Source: Methylomonas rosea
GTDB taxonomy: Bacteria; Pseudomonadota; Gammaproteobacteria; Methylococcales; Methylomonadaceae
Reading direction: 5' to 3'
DNA: 64,000 bases
Assembly: GCF_024505055.1 (NCBI RefSeq)
Contig: NZ_JANIBL010000002.1
Coordinates: 1 to 64,000 of the forward strand
Part shown: positions 20,927-30,315 of the stretch, piece after piece
How positions within the stretch are numbered: the first letter of the stretch is position 1
How the letters are laid out: every line of letters starts with the position of its first letter
Notes under the pieces: generated by a model
What the model saw: the letters and a program-made list of their open reading frames with translations, nothing else
What the model was told of the DNA's origin: nothing
Database searches by the model: none
Program-made: the position numbers and the translations under genes

Positions 20927-22707
20927 ATTTTGCCGATTTTCATTTCTTGCGGCCCTGGTGGTTGCTGGCTGTATTACCGGCCGCGCTGTTTTTGATATTG
21001 TTGGTGAGGCATCGGCAAGGGCGCGGTAACTGGAGCGAGGTGTGCGATGCCGAGTTGCTGCCATTTATTTTGCAAGACAAGCCGCTGCAACAGTCGCGCG
21101 GCCCTTTATTCGGTGCCGGTTTTGCCGCGTTGCTGACCATCATCGCGCTGGCCGGCCCCACGTGGCAGCGCTTGCCTGGCCCGGCCTTTAGAAACGATGC
21201 CGCGCTGGTGATTGCCTTGGATTTGTCTAAATCCATGGATGCCGCCGATATCAAACCCAGCCGCATCGGCAAGGCTCGCTACAAAATCGCCGATTTATTG
21301 AAGCAACGCAAGGACGGCCAAACCGCGTTGCTGGTCTACGGCGGCGATGCCTTTACCGTCACACCGTTGACCAACGATACCGCTACCATCGACAGCCAAT
21401 TGACTGCGCTGACCACCGACATCATGCCCAGTCCCGGCAGTAATACCGGCGTGGCGCTGAATGCCGCGGTGGCTTTGTTGCGCCAGGCCGGCCTGGTCAA
21501 GGGACATATCCTGCTGGTCACCGACGGTGTCGATGCCGATGTGGCCGAGCAGGCCGAACATTGGCTGGGCGATTACCGGCTGTCGGTGCTGGCGGTGGGT
21601 ACGCCGGAAGGCGCGCCTATCCAGTTACAGGGTGCCGGGTTCTTAAAGGATAGTAACGGTGCCATCGTGATTGCCAAGCTGGACGAAGCCGCGTTGAGCA
21701 CATTGGCCCAGCATGGTCGCGGCATTTATCAGCCTGTAACCGCAAACGACGCGGATGTCGAAAATCTGGGACGTTTGTTCAATAGCGCCGATACCGGTAG
21801 CGAAAATTTGGATAGCAATCTGTTGTTGCAACAATGGGATGAAAAAGGCCCTTGGCTGTTGCTGTTGGTCATACCCTGGGCGGCTTTGCAATTTAGAAAG
21901 GGCTTGTTATTGGCACTGCTGTGCTTATTGCCGTTGCCCAAAAATAGCTACGCGCTGGATTGGCAAAGCCTGTGGCAAACGCCCGATCAACGCGCCAAGC
22001 AGGCTTTCGAGCAACAGCAATATCAACAAGCCGCCGAGCAGTTCGATAATCCGGACTGGCGTGCCGCCGCTCAGTACAAGGCCGGTCAATTCCAAGAAGC
22101 TGCCGAGACCTTAAAAAACACTCAAACTGCGGAAGGCCATTACAATCGCGGCAATGCGTTGGCCCAGGCCGGCCAGTTGCCGGAAGCCGTGCAAGCCTAT
22201 CAACAGGCGCTGCAACTCGATCCTAACCATCAGGATGCGAAATACAATAAGGAACTGGTCGAGAAGAAGCTGAAAGAACAGGAACAACAAAAGCAGCAGG
22301 ACAATAATCAGCAAGACGATCAAAAGCAGGACAAACAGGATTCGTCCGCTCAACAGCAAAAACAGCAGCAGGATGGCGAATCCGATCAAGCCGACAAAGA
22401 TTCGCAGCAGGAGCAAATGCCGCAGGACAAACAGCAAGCAGAAACCAAGCAGGATGCCGAGCAGAACCAGGCGAAGGAAGACCAACAACAGTCCGCAGCC
22501 GACGCCAAACAGCCTGCGCAGCCGCCCAAACAAGAACCCAACGAAACGGAAAAAGCCGCGCAAGCCACGGAAAAAGACGAAACTCAGCGCGCCAACGAGC
22601 AATTATTGAAGCGCATACCGGATGAGCCGACCGGCTTGTTGAAGCGTAAATTCAAATATCAGTACGGTCAGCGCAATCGAGGAAACCAGTCCGGTCCGGC
22701 ATGGTAA
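20923..22707 (+). CDS. batB: BatB/BatC fusion: VWA domain plus TPR and Gln/Asp/Lys-rich tail
   Basis: A 594-residue protein combining what are often two genes. Residues 1-340 resemble BatB: N-terminal membrane segments, a VWA domain with Asp100-Leu-Ser102-Lys-Ser104 and TDGVDAD, then a membrane helix near 305-330. Residues about 350-445 carry TPR repeats (HYNRGNALAQAGQLPEAVQA, then the QALQLDPNHQDAKYN half). Roughly 446-560 is low-complexity Gln/Asp/Lys/Glu sequence, and the end is basic (LLKRKFKYQYGQRNRG). This C-terminal part corresponds to BatC. Its start overlaps the batA stop. Confidence 0.9.
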   Translation: MNFADFHFLRPWWLLAVLPAALFLILLVRHRQGRGNWSEVCDAELLPFILQDKPLQQSRGPLFGAGFAALLTIIALAGPTWQRLPGPAFRNDAALVIALDLSKSMDAADIKPSRIGKARYKIADLLKQRKDGQTALLVYGGDAFTVTPLTNDTATIDSQLTALTTDIMPSPGSNTGVALNAAVALLRQAGLVKGHILLVTDGVDADVAEQAEHWLGDYRLSVLAVGTPEGAPIQLQGAGFLKDSNGAIVIAKLDEAALSTLAQHGRGIYQPVTANDADVENLGRLFNSADTGSENLDSNLLLQQWDEKGPWLLLLVIPWAALQFRKGLLLALLCLLPLPKNSYALDWQSLWQTPDQRAKQAFEQQQYQQAAEQFDNPDWRAAAQYKAGQFQEAAETLKNTQTAEGHYNRGNALAQAGQLPEAVQAYQQALQLDPNHQDAKYNKELVEKKLKEQEQQKQQDNNQQDDQKQDKQDSSAQQQKQQQDGESDQADKDSQQEQMPQDKQQAETKQDAEQNQAKEDQQQSAADAKQPAQPPKQEPNETEKAAQATEKDETQRANEQLLKRIPDEPTGLLKRKFKYQYGQRNRGNQSGPAW

Positions 22708-22780
22708 ATGCCGGTATGACTACAGTTGAAAATCCAGGGTGGCTTTAGCCTTGATTAAAACCAGGCACTTTAAATCTCCT

Positions 22781-22849
22781 TTGTCAGATTCAAATGGTCG
22801 TCATTCCAGCAGGGAAGCGGGTATGACGGACTTACGGATAATCTGACAA
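22781..22849. repeat. Small inverted-repeat element with nested hairpin
   Basis: TTGTCAGATT at 22781-22790 is the exact reverse complement of 22840-22849, giving perfect 10-bp ends. Inside, CGTCAT at 22799-22804 pairs exactly with ATGACG at 22823-22828. A 69-base element with perfect ends and a nested palindrome resembles a miniature element or a REP-type unit. There is no T-run, so it is not a standard intrinsic terminator. It sits in the 189-base gap between the BatB/C fusion and the CNNM gene. Confidence 0.6.
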
Positions 22850-22896
22850 CGTAGAATTAAGCCCAACTTTCTTATGACTTGTGATGCGATGAAACG

Positions 22897-24195
22897 ATGG
22901 ATATAGGCCTAATACTAATTTTGATCCTGATCAACGGCGTGTTTGCGATGTCGGAAATGTCGTTGGTTTCTTCCGGTCTGGCGCGCTTGCAGAAACTGGC
23001 CGGTGAAAAACGCGCGGGTGCGCGTACCGCCTTGAAGCTGCACAAAGATCCGTCGCGGTTTTTGTCCACCGTGCAGGTCGGCATCACGTCTGTCGGTATT
23101 CTCAGTGGCGCGTTGGGTGAGGAGGCTTTGACCGAGCCCTTGCATAGTCAACTGCTGAACATTCCCCTGCTGGCGCCCTATGCGCAGAGCATTGCACTGA
23201 TCGCAACGGTATTCCTGATTACTTATTGTTCGGTAGTGATCGGCGAACTGGTGCCCAAGCGTCTGGCCTTGCTGCATCCGGAGCGGATTGCGGTGTTTAT
23301 CGCCCGGCCTATGCATACGCTGTCGCTGGTTGCCAGTCCGGTTGTCTGGCTGCTGTCGTCGTCCAGTACGCTGATACTGCGGATATTCGGCGCGCATAGA
23401 CCGCCGCAGACTAGTGTTACCAACGAAGAAATCAAACTGCTGATGGAAATCGGCGCGGAAACCGGGGTGTTTCACGCCAGCGAAAGCCATTTGGTCGGCA
23501 ACGTTTTGCAACTGGACGAACAAATGCTCGGCGCGGCCATGACGCCGAGACAGCAAATATATGCCATCGATTTGAGCGACTCTGACGCAGCGGTGCGCGA
23601 GAAAATCGCCGACTGTCCGTATGCCCGGGCGGTCATTTGCCGGGACGGTCTGGAAAATGTGGTAGGAATATTGCAAAGAAGCGATCTGCTGAAGCTGGCG
23701 ATGGCCGGCACAGCCTTGGATATAGTGCCGCTGCTGCATACGCCGCTGTACGTGCCGGAAGCGATGACCCTGAGTCAGTTGCTAGCGTTCTTTCAGGAAA
23801 AGCGGGCCGATCTGGCGTTGGTCGTCGACGAATATGGCGACATCGAGGGCTTGGTGACGCTTAGCGATGTGCTGAAAGCCATCGTCGGCCATCTACCCAG
23901 TCGCACCAATCTGGACGTCGATGTGGTGCAACGTAGCGATGGTTCGTGGTTGGTGGATGGCGGCTTATCGATTCAGCGCTTGAAATCGGTGATTGGTGTT
24001 GACGGCAATTTACCCGGCGAGACCGACAATGCCTATCACACCGTCGGCGGCTTCATTCTGTTTTACCTGGAAAAAATTCCCCAAGTGACGGATAACTTCG
24101 AATTTCGGCAATGGCGTTTCGAGATCGTCGATATCGACGGCACCCGCATCGACAAGGTGTTGGTCAGCCAAACGCCGCCCGAGGCTGCAATTTAG
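22897..24195 (+). CDS. CNNM/CorC-family (HlyC/CorC) membrane protein with CBS domains
   Basis: A 432-residue integral membrane protein of the DUF21-CBS-CorC_HlyC type. The N-terminal DUF21 region spans about residues 1-180, with ANGVFAMSEMSL-like start features (NGVFAMSEMSLVSSGLARL) and the VVIGELVPKRLAL motif. Two CBS domains follow (MTPRQQIYAIDL; LVVDEYGDIEGLVTLSDVL), then a C-terminal transporter-associated domain. Family members are linked to Mg2+ or Co2+ transport or efflux; the old hemolysin name is not a reliable function. It interrupts the Bat operon together with the RND pair that follows. Confidence 0.92.
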   Translation: MDIGLILILILINGVFAMSEMSLVSSGLARLQKLAGEKRAGARTALKLHKDPSRFLSTVQVGITSVGILSGALGEEALTEPLHSQLLNIPLLAPYAQSIALIATVFLITYCSVVIGELVPKRLALLHPERIAVFIARPMHTLSLVASPVVWLLSSSSTLILRIFGAHRPPQTSVTNEEIKLLMEIGAETGVFHASESHLVGNVLQLDEQMLGAAMTPRQQIYAIDLSDSDAAVREKIADCPYARAVICRDGLENVVGILQRSDLLKLAMAGTALDIVPLLHTPLYVPEAMTLSQLLAFFQEKRADLALVVDEYGDIEGLVTLSDVLKAIVGHLPSRTNLDVDVVQRSDGSWLVDGGLSIQRLKSVIGVDGNLPGETDNAYHTVGGFILFYLEKIPQVTDNFEFRQWRFEIVDIDGTRIDKVLVSQTPPEAAI

Positions 24196-24211
24196 CGGTT
24201 CGTTAAGCTGC

Positions 24212-24240
24212 GTTGGGCCTAAAGCGCAATAGGCGCCAAC
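24212..24240. other. Hairpin downstream of the CNNM gene
   Basis: GTTGGGCCT at 24212-24220 can pair with AGGCGCCAAC at 24231-24240, with one bulged base and a 10-base loop. No T-run follows, so it is only a possible terminator or RNA-stability element. It shares GCGCAATA-type words with the palindrome at 476-530 and may be a decayed relative. Confidence 0.4.
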
Positions 24241-24328
24241 CAAACTATCCGCTAACGTGGTTTGTATCGGGCGTAGTCCGTTATCAGTTAATTGATTGAA
24301 AAAGATTATTTTGCTTAAAGGAAAGACC

Positions 24329-25465
24329 ATGACACCCAAGCTCCAGACTCCATTCCGCTATTCGCCGCTTATGGCTGTGCTGTTTTTGCTGAGTTTTGCC
24401 CTACCCGCCCTTGGCGCCGATTTGAAACCGGTCCTGGAGGCCTCGCCCGCCTTGTTAAAGCTGTTGAGTATCGCCGAAGTTAAACCCGGAGAAGTCGGCG
24501 AATCGCTGAATGTCTCGGCCCGGGTGGAACTGGATCAAGCACGGGTGGCGCGCATCGGTGCCTCGGTCACCGGGCGGATTACAGAGATCAACGCGATGCT
24601 CGGTCAAGCCGTCAAAAAGGGCGAACGTCTGGCCTTATTGAACAGCACCGAGCTGGGTAAAGCCCAGTCGGACTATTTGAAAGCAGCGTCCCAAGTCAAT
24701 CTGCGCCGCATTACCGTCAAGCGCGCCGAACGCCTGATGGAAAGCGGCGTGATTTCGGAAGCTGAATTTCAAGAGCGGCAAAGCGTGTTGACCGAGGCGG
24801 ACGTGGATTTACGCGCGGCCAACGATCAGCTGCGGGTGATGGGCATGAGCGAAGCCGATTTAAAGCGCCTGGACAAGCAACGCAGCATTCATTCGTTCTC
24901 GCCGGTGACCGCCAGCATAGACGGTGTGGTCATCGAACGTAACGTCGCCATCGGCCAGGTGGTGCAGCCGGCGGACAGCTTATATACCGTCGCGGATTTG
25001 TCGCACTTGTGGCTGGTTGCGGAAATTCCCGAGCAACAAGCGCATTGGGCCCGTCAGGGGGATCAAGCTTTTGCCGAGGTGCCGGCACTGCCGGGGCAGG
25101 AAGTCAGCGGCAAGCTAATCTACGTCGCCGACATGGTGGATCCCGACACGCGTACGGTGACAGTCAGAATGGCGTTGGCCAATCCGCAGCGCCTGTTTAA
25201 GCCACAAATGCTGGCCACATTGAAGTTGAGTAGACCGGGTTCGCAAACTTTGATCGTGCCTAGTCAGGCCGTGGTCAGGGAAAATGATAGGGATTTTGTG
25301 TTTGTCGACACAGGGGCGGCGCGTTTTGAGATGCGCCCGGTGCGGCTGGGTCGCGAAGAAGCCCAGAAACGGCCGTTGCTGGAAGGCTTGAAAGCGGGGG
25401 AAAAAATTGTAGTCGGTGGTGCGTTTCATTTGAATAACGAGCGCTTGCGCAGCATCTTGGAGTAA
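24329..25465 (+). CDS. RND efflux periplasmic adaptor (membrane fusion protein), CzcB/CusB type
   Basis: A 378-residue adaptor from the ATG at 24329, which has AAAGGAAAG immediately upstream; an in-frame TTG at 24296 is less likely. The signal peptide ends near ALGA-D. The order is the usual one: barrel-sandwich start (ARIGASVTGRITEINAMLGQ), alpha-hairpin with a long coiled region, lipoyl-like return (TASIDGVVIERNVAIGQVVQ), beta-barrel (DLSHLWLVAEIPEQ; VDPDTRTVTVRM) and the membrane-proximal domain. It has no lipobox. It would bridge the inner-membrane pump encoded next to an outer-membrane channel encoded elsewhere. Confidence 0.92.
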   Translation: MTPKLQTPFRYSPLMAVLFLLSFALPALGADLKPVLEASPALLKLLSIAEVKPGEVGESLNVSARVELDQARVARIGASVTGRITEINAMLGQAVKKGERLALLNSTELGKAQSDYLKAASQVNLRRITVKRAERLMESGVISEAEFQERQSVLTEADVDLRAANDQLRVMGMSEADLKRLDKQRSIHSFSPVTASIDGVVIERNVAIGQVVQPADSLYTVADLSHLWLVAEIPEQQAHWARQGDQAFAEVPALPGQEVSGKLIYVADMVDPDTRTVTVRMALANPQRLFKPQMLATLKLSRPGSQTLIVPSQAVVRENDRDFVFVDTGAARFEMRPVRLGREEAQKRPLLEGLKAGEKIVVGGAFHLNNERLRSILE

Positions 25466-25468
25466 ACC

Positions 25469-28400
25469 ATGATTAATAGCTTTATTGCAGCCGCACTGCA
25501 CCAGCGTGTGCTGGTGGCGGTGCTGGCGGTGGCGCTCACGCTGTTCGGGGTGCGCGCCGTGCAGCAGTTGTCGGTGGATGCGTTCCCGGATGTCACCAAT
25601 ATCCAGGTGCAAATCGCCACCGAAGCCAGCGGCCGCTCGCCGGACGAAGTTGAACGGCTGATCACCGTGCCCTTGGAAATCGCGATGGCCGGCCTGCCCG
25701 GCCTGGAAGAAATGCGCTCCATGAACAAAAACGGCCTGTCCCTGATTACCTTGATTTTCACCGATAGCACCGAAGTGTATTTTGCCCGGCAATTGGTGAT
25801 GGAACGGCTGATCGAAGTGAAACAGCAGATGCCGGAAGGTATCAATCCGGTGCTCGGCCCGGTATCCACGGGTTTGGGCGAGGTCTATCAATATACCCTT
25901 GAGCGGGATGACGACGGCCAGCGGGCCTTGACCCAGGAGGAATTGCAGCAACGCCGCGAAGCGCAAGACTGGGTGGTGCGGCCGCTGCTGCGCGGTATTC
26001 CGGGTGTCGCGGAAATCAATTCCCAGGGCGGTTATGTCAAACAATACCAGGTACTGGTGAACCCCAACCGCTTGCACCATTACCGAATATCGTTGCGAGA
26101 GGTCTTCGATGCATTGGCGAGAAATAACGCCAACAGTGGCGGCGGTGTCTTGCCGCATTTTGCAGAACAGTATCTGATTCGCGGGGTGGGTCTGATCAAC
26201 GACGTCAAAGACATCGGCAACATCGTATTAAAGGAAGAAGACAGCGTGCCGGTACATATGCACGACGTCGCAGAAATCAAAATCGGCCACGAAGTGCGGG
26301 CCGGGGCCGTATTGAAAGGCGGCTATACCGAGTCGGTTGGCGGCATTGTGATGATGCTGCGCGGCGGCAACGCCAAGGAAGTGGTCGGTCGCATCAAGGA
26401 GCGGGTCGCGGAAATCAACGCCAAGGGCATGCTGCCACACGATCTGAAAATCGTCTCCTATTATGATCGCAGCGACCTGGTCGATGCCGCTTTGCATACG
26501 GTTACCAAAGTGCTGCTGGAAGGTATCGTGCTGGTGGTCATCGTCTTGTTCCTGTTTTTGGGCGACGTGCGTTCCAGCTTGATCGTGGTCAGCACCTTGA
26601 TCGTGACGCCCTTGGTCACCTTTATCGCGATGAATCAGCTCGGTCTTTCCGCCAATTTGATGTCGCTGGGCGGTTTGGCGATTGCAATCGGTTTGATGGT
26701 GGACGGCTCCGTGGTGGTCGTGGAAAACGCGTTTCGGTTGCTGGGCGAACGCAAGGGCCGCGCCACCAGCCGGGTGAAAGTAGTGATGACTGCTGCTCAG
26801 GAAGTGGCGACGCCGGTGTTGTTCGGCGTCGGTATCATCGTGCTGGTGTTTTTGCCGCTGATGACTCTGCAAGGCATGGAAGGCAAGATGTTCGCGCCGC
26901 TGGCGTATACCATCGCCATCGCCTTGCTGATTTCGCTGGTGGTGTCGCTGACCTTGTCGCCGGTATTGTGCGCCTTTTTACTAGAGGGGCACGACGGCGA
27001 ACACGACACTAAGCTGATTGCCTTCATTAAACGGATTTATCTACGCATGCTGGATTGGGCGATGGCCAATCGGCTGAAGGTGGTGGGCGGAGCGGTCGGC
27101 GTGTTCGCTGCGACACTAGCCTTGTTGCCTTTGCTGGGCACGTCGTTCATTCCGGAAATGAAGGAAGGCTCTATCGTGCCGGGCATCAACCGAATGCCGA
27201 ACATTTCGCTTGAGGAAAGCATCAATGTGGAAATGCAGGCGATGAAAATGGTGATGGAAATTCCCGGCGTGAAAACCGTGGTCAGCGGCGTGGGCCGCGG
27301 CGAAAGTCCGGCCGATCCGCAAGCGCAAAACGAATCGACCCCCATCGTTACGTTGAAGCCGCGCGCGGAATGGCCGAAAGGCTGGAATCAGGATGATATT
27401 GCCGATGCCATGAGTGCGAAACTCACCGAAAACCTACCGGGTATGCAGGTGGTAATGGCGCAACCGATTTCCGACCGGGTGGACGAAATGGTAACCGGTG
27501 TGCGCTCCGACGTAGCGGTGAAAGTATTCGGCGACGATCTTGCCGAACTGAAACGGCTGGCGGACGATATTGCCGGCGTTGCCAATAGCGTAAACGGTGC
27601 CCGCGATATTCGGGTCGAGCGCCTGACCGGTCAGCAATATTTGAATATTACCGTCGACAGGCAAGCTATCGCCCGCCACGGTTTGAATGCAGCGGACATT
27701 CACGATGTCATAGAAACCGCGATAGCCGGCAAGGTGGCTACCGAGATTTATCAGGGCGAACGGCGCTTTTCGGCGGCGGTGCGCCTGCCGGAGCAGTTTC
27801 GGAATAATATCGGTGCCATCGATGCACTGATGCTGACGCCGGCGAACGGCGCCCGCGTACCGCTGGGCGATGTCAGCAACATCACCTTAAACGACGGCCC
27901 GGCCTTGATCAGCCGGGAAATGGGTAAACGCCGCATCGTGGTGGGGATTAACGTTCGCGACCGGGATTTGGGCGGTTTCGTCGCCGAGTTGCAAAAGGCC
28001 GTGGCCGACAAGGTGCAATTGCCGGAAGGCTATTATTTGCAATGGGGCGGCCAGTTTCAGAATATGGAGCGGGCCTTGGGACATTTGCAGATGATTATTC
28101 CGGTTACCATCGCGGCGATTTTCTTTTTGCTGTTCATGCTGTTTAAATCGCTGCGCTTTGCCGCATTGATTATTCTGGTGCTGCCGTTTGCGTCCATTGG
28201 CGGCATCATCACGCTGTTTCTCAGCGGCGAATACCTGTCTGTCCCCGCTTCGGTGGGCTTCATCGCCTTATGGGGTATCGCGGTGCTGAATGGCGTGGTA
28301 TTGGTGTCGTATATCCGTTCGCAACGGGAAAGCGGTTTGAGCCTGGAATATGCGATTCGGCGCGGCTGCGAACAGCGATTCCGGCCGGTGATGATGACCG

Positions 28401-28594
28401 CCACGGTGGCCTTGTTGGGTCTGGTGCCGTTCTTATTTGCTATCGGCCCCGGTTCCGAAGTACAAAAACCCTTGGCTATCGTGGTGATAGGCGGCTTGAT
28501 TAGTTCCACGCTGCTGACGCTGGTGGTATTGCCGGTGTTATACGGTTGGTTCGATGATAGACGCGATATACATAAACCTTTCTCGATGAAGTAA
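25469..28594 (+). CDS. RND efflux pump, heavy-metal (CzcA/CusA) type
   Basis: A 1,041-residue inner-membrane pump with the RND plan: first membrane helix, a large periplasmic loop, six helices, a second large loop and five more helices. The start (LVAVLAVALTLFGVRAVQQL, then the DAFPDVTN motif) and the GRSPDEVERLITVPLE segment are typical of the heavy-metal branch. The transmembrane-4 motif reads IGLMVDGSVVVVENAFR, with the family Asp and Glu. The metal cannot be read reliably from the sequence. No TolC-like gene is adjacent. It starts three bases after the adaptor stop and ends directly at the batD start. Confidence 0.92.
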   Translation: MINSFIAAALHQRVLVAVLAVALTLFGVRAVQQLSVDAFPDVTNIQVQIATEASGRSPDEVERLITVPLEIAMAGLPGLEEMRSMNKNGLSLITLIFTDSTEVYFARQLVMERLIEVKQQMPEGINPVLGPVSTGLGEVYQYTLERDDDGQRALTQEELQQRREAQDWVVRPLLRGIPGVAEINSQGGYVKQYQVLVNPNRLHHYRISLREVFDALARNNANSGGGVLPHFAEQYLIRGVGLINDVKDIGNIVLKEEDSVPVHMHDVAEIKIGHEVRAGAVLKGGYTESVGGIVMMLRGGNAKEVVGRIKERVAEINAKGMLPHDLKIVSYYDRSDLVDAALHTVTKVLLEGIVLVVIVLFLFLGDVRSSLIVVSTLIVTPLVTFIAMNQLGLSANLMSLGGLAIAIGLMVDGSVVVVENAFRLLGERKGRATSRVKVVMTAAQEVATPVLFGVGIIVLVFLPLMTLQGMEGKMFAPLAYTIAIALLISLVVSLTLSPVLCAFLLEGHDGEHDTKLIAFIKRIYLRMLDWAMANRLKVVGGAVGVFAATLALLPLLGTSFIPEMKEGSIVPGINRMPNISLEESINVEMQAMKMVMEIPGVKTVVSGVGRGESPADPQAQNESTPIVTLKPRAEWPKGWNQDDIADAMSAKLTENLPGMQVVMAQPISDRVDEMVTGVRSDVAVKVFGDDLAELKRLADDIAGVANSVNGARDIRVERLTGQQYLNITVDRQAIARHGLNAADIHDVIETAIAGKVATEIYQGERRFSAAVRLPEQFRNNIGAIDALMLTPANGARVPLGDVSNITLNDGPALISREMGKRRIVVGINVRDRDLGGFVAELQKAVADKVQLPEGYYLQWGGQFQNMERALGHLQMIIPVTIAAIFFLLFMLFKSLRFAALIILVLPFASIGGIITLFLSGEYLSVPASVGFIALWGIAVLNGVVLVSYIRSQRESGLSLEYAIRRGCEQRFRPVMMTATVALLGLVPFLFAIGPGSEVQKPLAIVVIGGLISSTLLTLVVLPVLYGWFDDRRDIHKPFSMK

Positions 28595-30295
28595 ATGATC
28601 AATTGTATGCATAGACACTATTGCGCGTGGCTGCTGTATGGCCTGTTAATGCTGCTGAGCACCGCGATACAGGCGGCGGAGATTCAAGTGGCGGTTGATC
28701 GCAATCCGGTCGGCCTCAACGAATCGTTTCAGATTACCTTCACGGCCAGTGAAGATCCGGACGGCAACCCCGATTTCGCGCCCTTGCAGGAGAATTTCGA
28801 AATTCTCAGTCAGCAGCGCAGCAGCAACTCCTCGTGGGTGAACGGCAAAAGCAGCCGCAGCGAACAATGGATAGTCCGGGCGATGGCTAAACAAGCCGGA
28901 GAGTTGTTCATTCCGCCGATTGCCTTCGGTGCCGATAGCAGCAAGCCTTTGAAACTGGTCGTGAATGAAAATACCGCCGCTCCGCAAGGCAACGACGACA
29001 TATTTCTGGAAGTGGCTGCCACGCCCGAGCAACCATACGTGCAGTCGCAGGTGCTTTACACGCTGAAGTTGTTCCGCAAGGTACAGATTACTCAGGCCAG
29101 TCTTAGCGAGCCGGAGATCAAGGATGCGCTGGTCGAAAAGCTGGGCGAGGACAGTACCTACGCCACCCAGATCAAGGGCGTGGATTATTGGGTGACCGAA
29201 CGCAAATATGCGATTTTTCCGCAGCAAAGCGGCGTGTTTACCATTGCGCCGTTGATCTTGAATGCCGAATACATGAGCAATCAACGCCAGCCGCGTTTTA
29301 ACGGTTTTTTCAACCGGCCCGATACAGAAACTCGCCGGGTGGCCTCCAAAGCTATCACCTTAAACGTGCAAGCGGTGCCGGCCAGCTTTAAAGGCCCGAA
29401 CTGGTTGAGTGCTGAATCTGTAACGCTCAGCGAAACCTGGTCCGACGCGGGTTTGCAAACCAAAGTCGGCGAACCCTTGACTCGTACTCTCACGCTAAAC
29501 GCAAAAGGCGCCACGGTCGGCCAGTTGCCGGAACTGCTCGATAAAACCGCTATCGACGGTATCAAAACCTATCCCGATCAACCGGTGCTGAAGGAAGATA
29601 AGGAAAGCGACGGCTTGACCGCGTTACGCGAGGAAAAAATCGCCTTTATTCCTTCCAAACCCGGCGAATACACCTTGCCGGCGCTGGATATTGCCTGGTT
29701 CAACACCAAAACGCAGAAAATGGAAACCGCACACCTGCCCAGCGTCAAGCTAAAAGCTTTGGCCAGCGCCGAAAATGCCCAAGTGCCCGCTCCCCCAGCT
29801 GCGGCGACCGTGGCGCAAGAGCCGGCAACTAGCCAAGTGACCACATCGCCGATTACTGTTACCAGCAGCAGCGACACCCGCTTTTGGCAAGCTGTATCGG
29901 CGACTTTGGCACTGGGCTGGTTGCTGACTATCGTCGTCTGGTATCGCCGCCCGTCAGCCAAAGTATCAACGGGCAAGGGCGTTGAGCAGGTGCCGGAAAC
30001 AGCCATGGAAAAGACGCTGAAACGGGCTTGTTGGGAAAATAAGCCGCAGGCCGCCAAGCAGGCCTTGCTGCAATGGGGTAAGGCCGAGTTCGGCGCGGAG
30101 AGTTTGGGCGCAATTGCGGCCCATTGTGCCGAGGCGCTTCGCGAAGAGATTTTGGCTCTGAATCGCTTGTTATATTCCGGGCGGAATCAGGATTGGCAAG
30201 GCCAGGCTCTTTGGCAGGCGTTTTCCGCCAAACCAACAGCGGTCAGCAGCGATGGGAAAAACGGCGATGGTTTGGAGCCCTTGTTCAAGATCTAA
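28595..30295 (+). CDS. batD: BatD-like membrane protein
   Basis: A 566-residue protein with a signal peptide (cleavage near IQA-AE), repeated beta-rich periplasmic domains (AVDRNPVGLNESFQITFTAS; NGKSSRSEQWIV), a Pro/Ala/Thr-rich linker, one membrane helix near residues 430-450 and a cytoplasmic helical tail. This matches BatD, the usual last partner of MoxR/BatA/BatB. The ATG at 28595 directly follows the pump stop; an ATG at 28607 is an alternative. Its separation from the other bat genes by the CNNM and RND genes is unusual and suggests insertion into an ancestral operon. Confidence 0.88.
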   Translation: MINCMHRHYCAWLLYGLLMLLSTAIQAAEIQVAVDRNPVGLNESFQITFTASEDPDGNPDFAPLQENFEILSQQRSSNSSWVNGKSSRSEQWIVRAMAKQAGELFIPPIAFGADSSKPLKLVVNENTAAPQGNDDIFLEVAATPEQPYVQSQVLYTLKLFRKVQITQASLSEPEIKDALVEKLGEDSTYATQIKGVDYWVTERKYAIFPQQSGVFTIAPLILNAEYMSNQRQPRFNGFFNRPDTETRRVASKAITLNVQAVPASFKGPNWLSAESVTLSETWSDAGLQTKVGEPLTRTLTLNAKGATVGQLPELLDKTAIDGIKTYPDQPVLKEDKESDGLTALREEKIAFIPSKPGEYTLPALDIAWFNTKTQKMETAHLPSVKLKALASAENAQVPAPPAAATVAQEPATSQVTTSPITVTSSSDTRFWQAVSATLALGWLLTIVVWYRRPSAKVSTGKGVEQVPETAMEKTLKRACWENKPQAAKQALLQWGKAEFGAESLGAIAAHCAEALREEILALNRLLYSGRNQDWQGQALWQAFSAKPTAVSSDGKNGDGLEPLFKI

Positions 30296-30315
30296 GGTTC
30301 GAATCTGAGACAGAC

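Noticed and set aside
22261-22600. Frameshift or repeat expansion in the BatB/C tail
   Set aside because: The Gln/Asp/Lys-rich stretch stays in frame and such tails are normal for BatC-type proteins.
25115-26158. 347-codon minus-strand frame opposite the RND adaptor and pump
   Set aside because: His/Gln-rich translation without motifs, antisense to two clearly coding genes.
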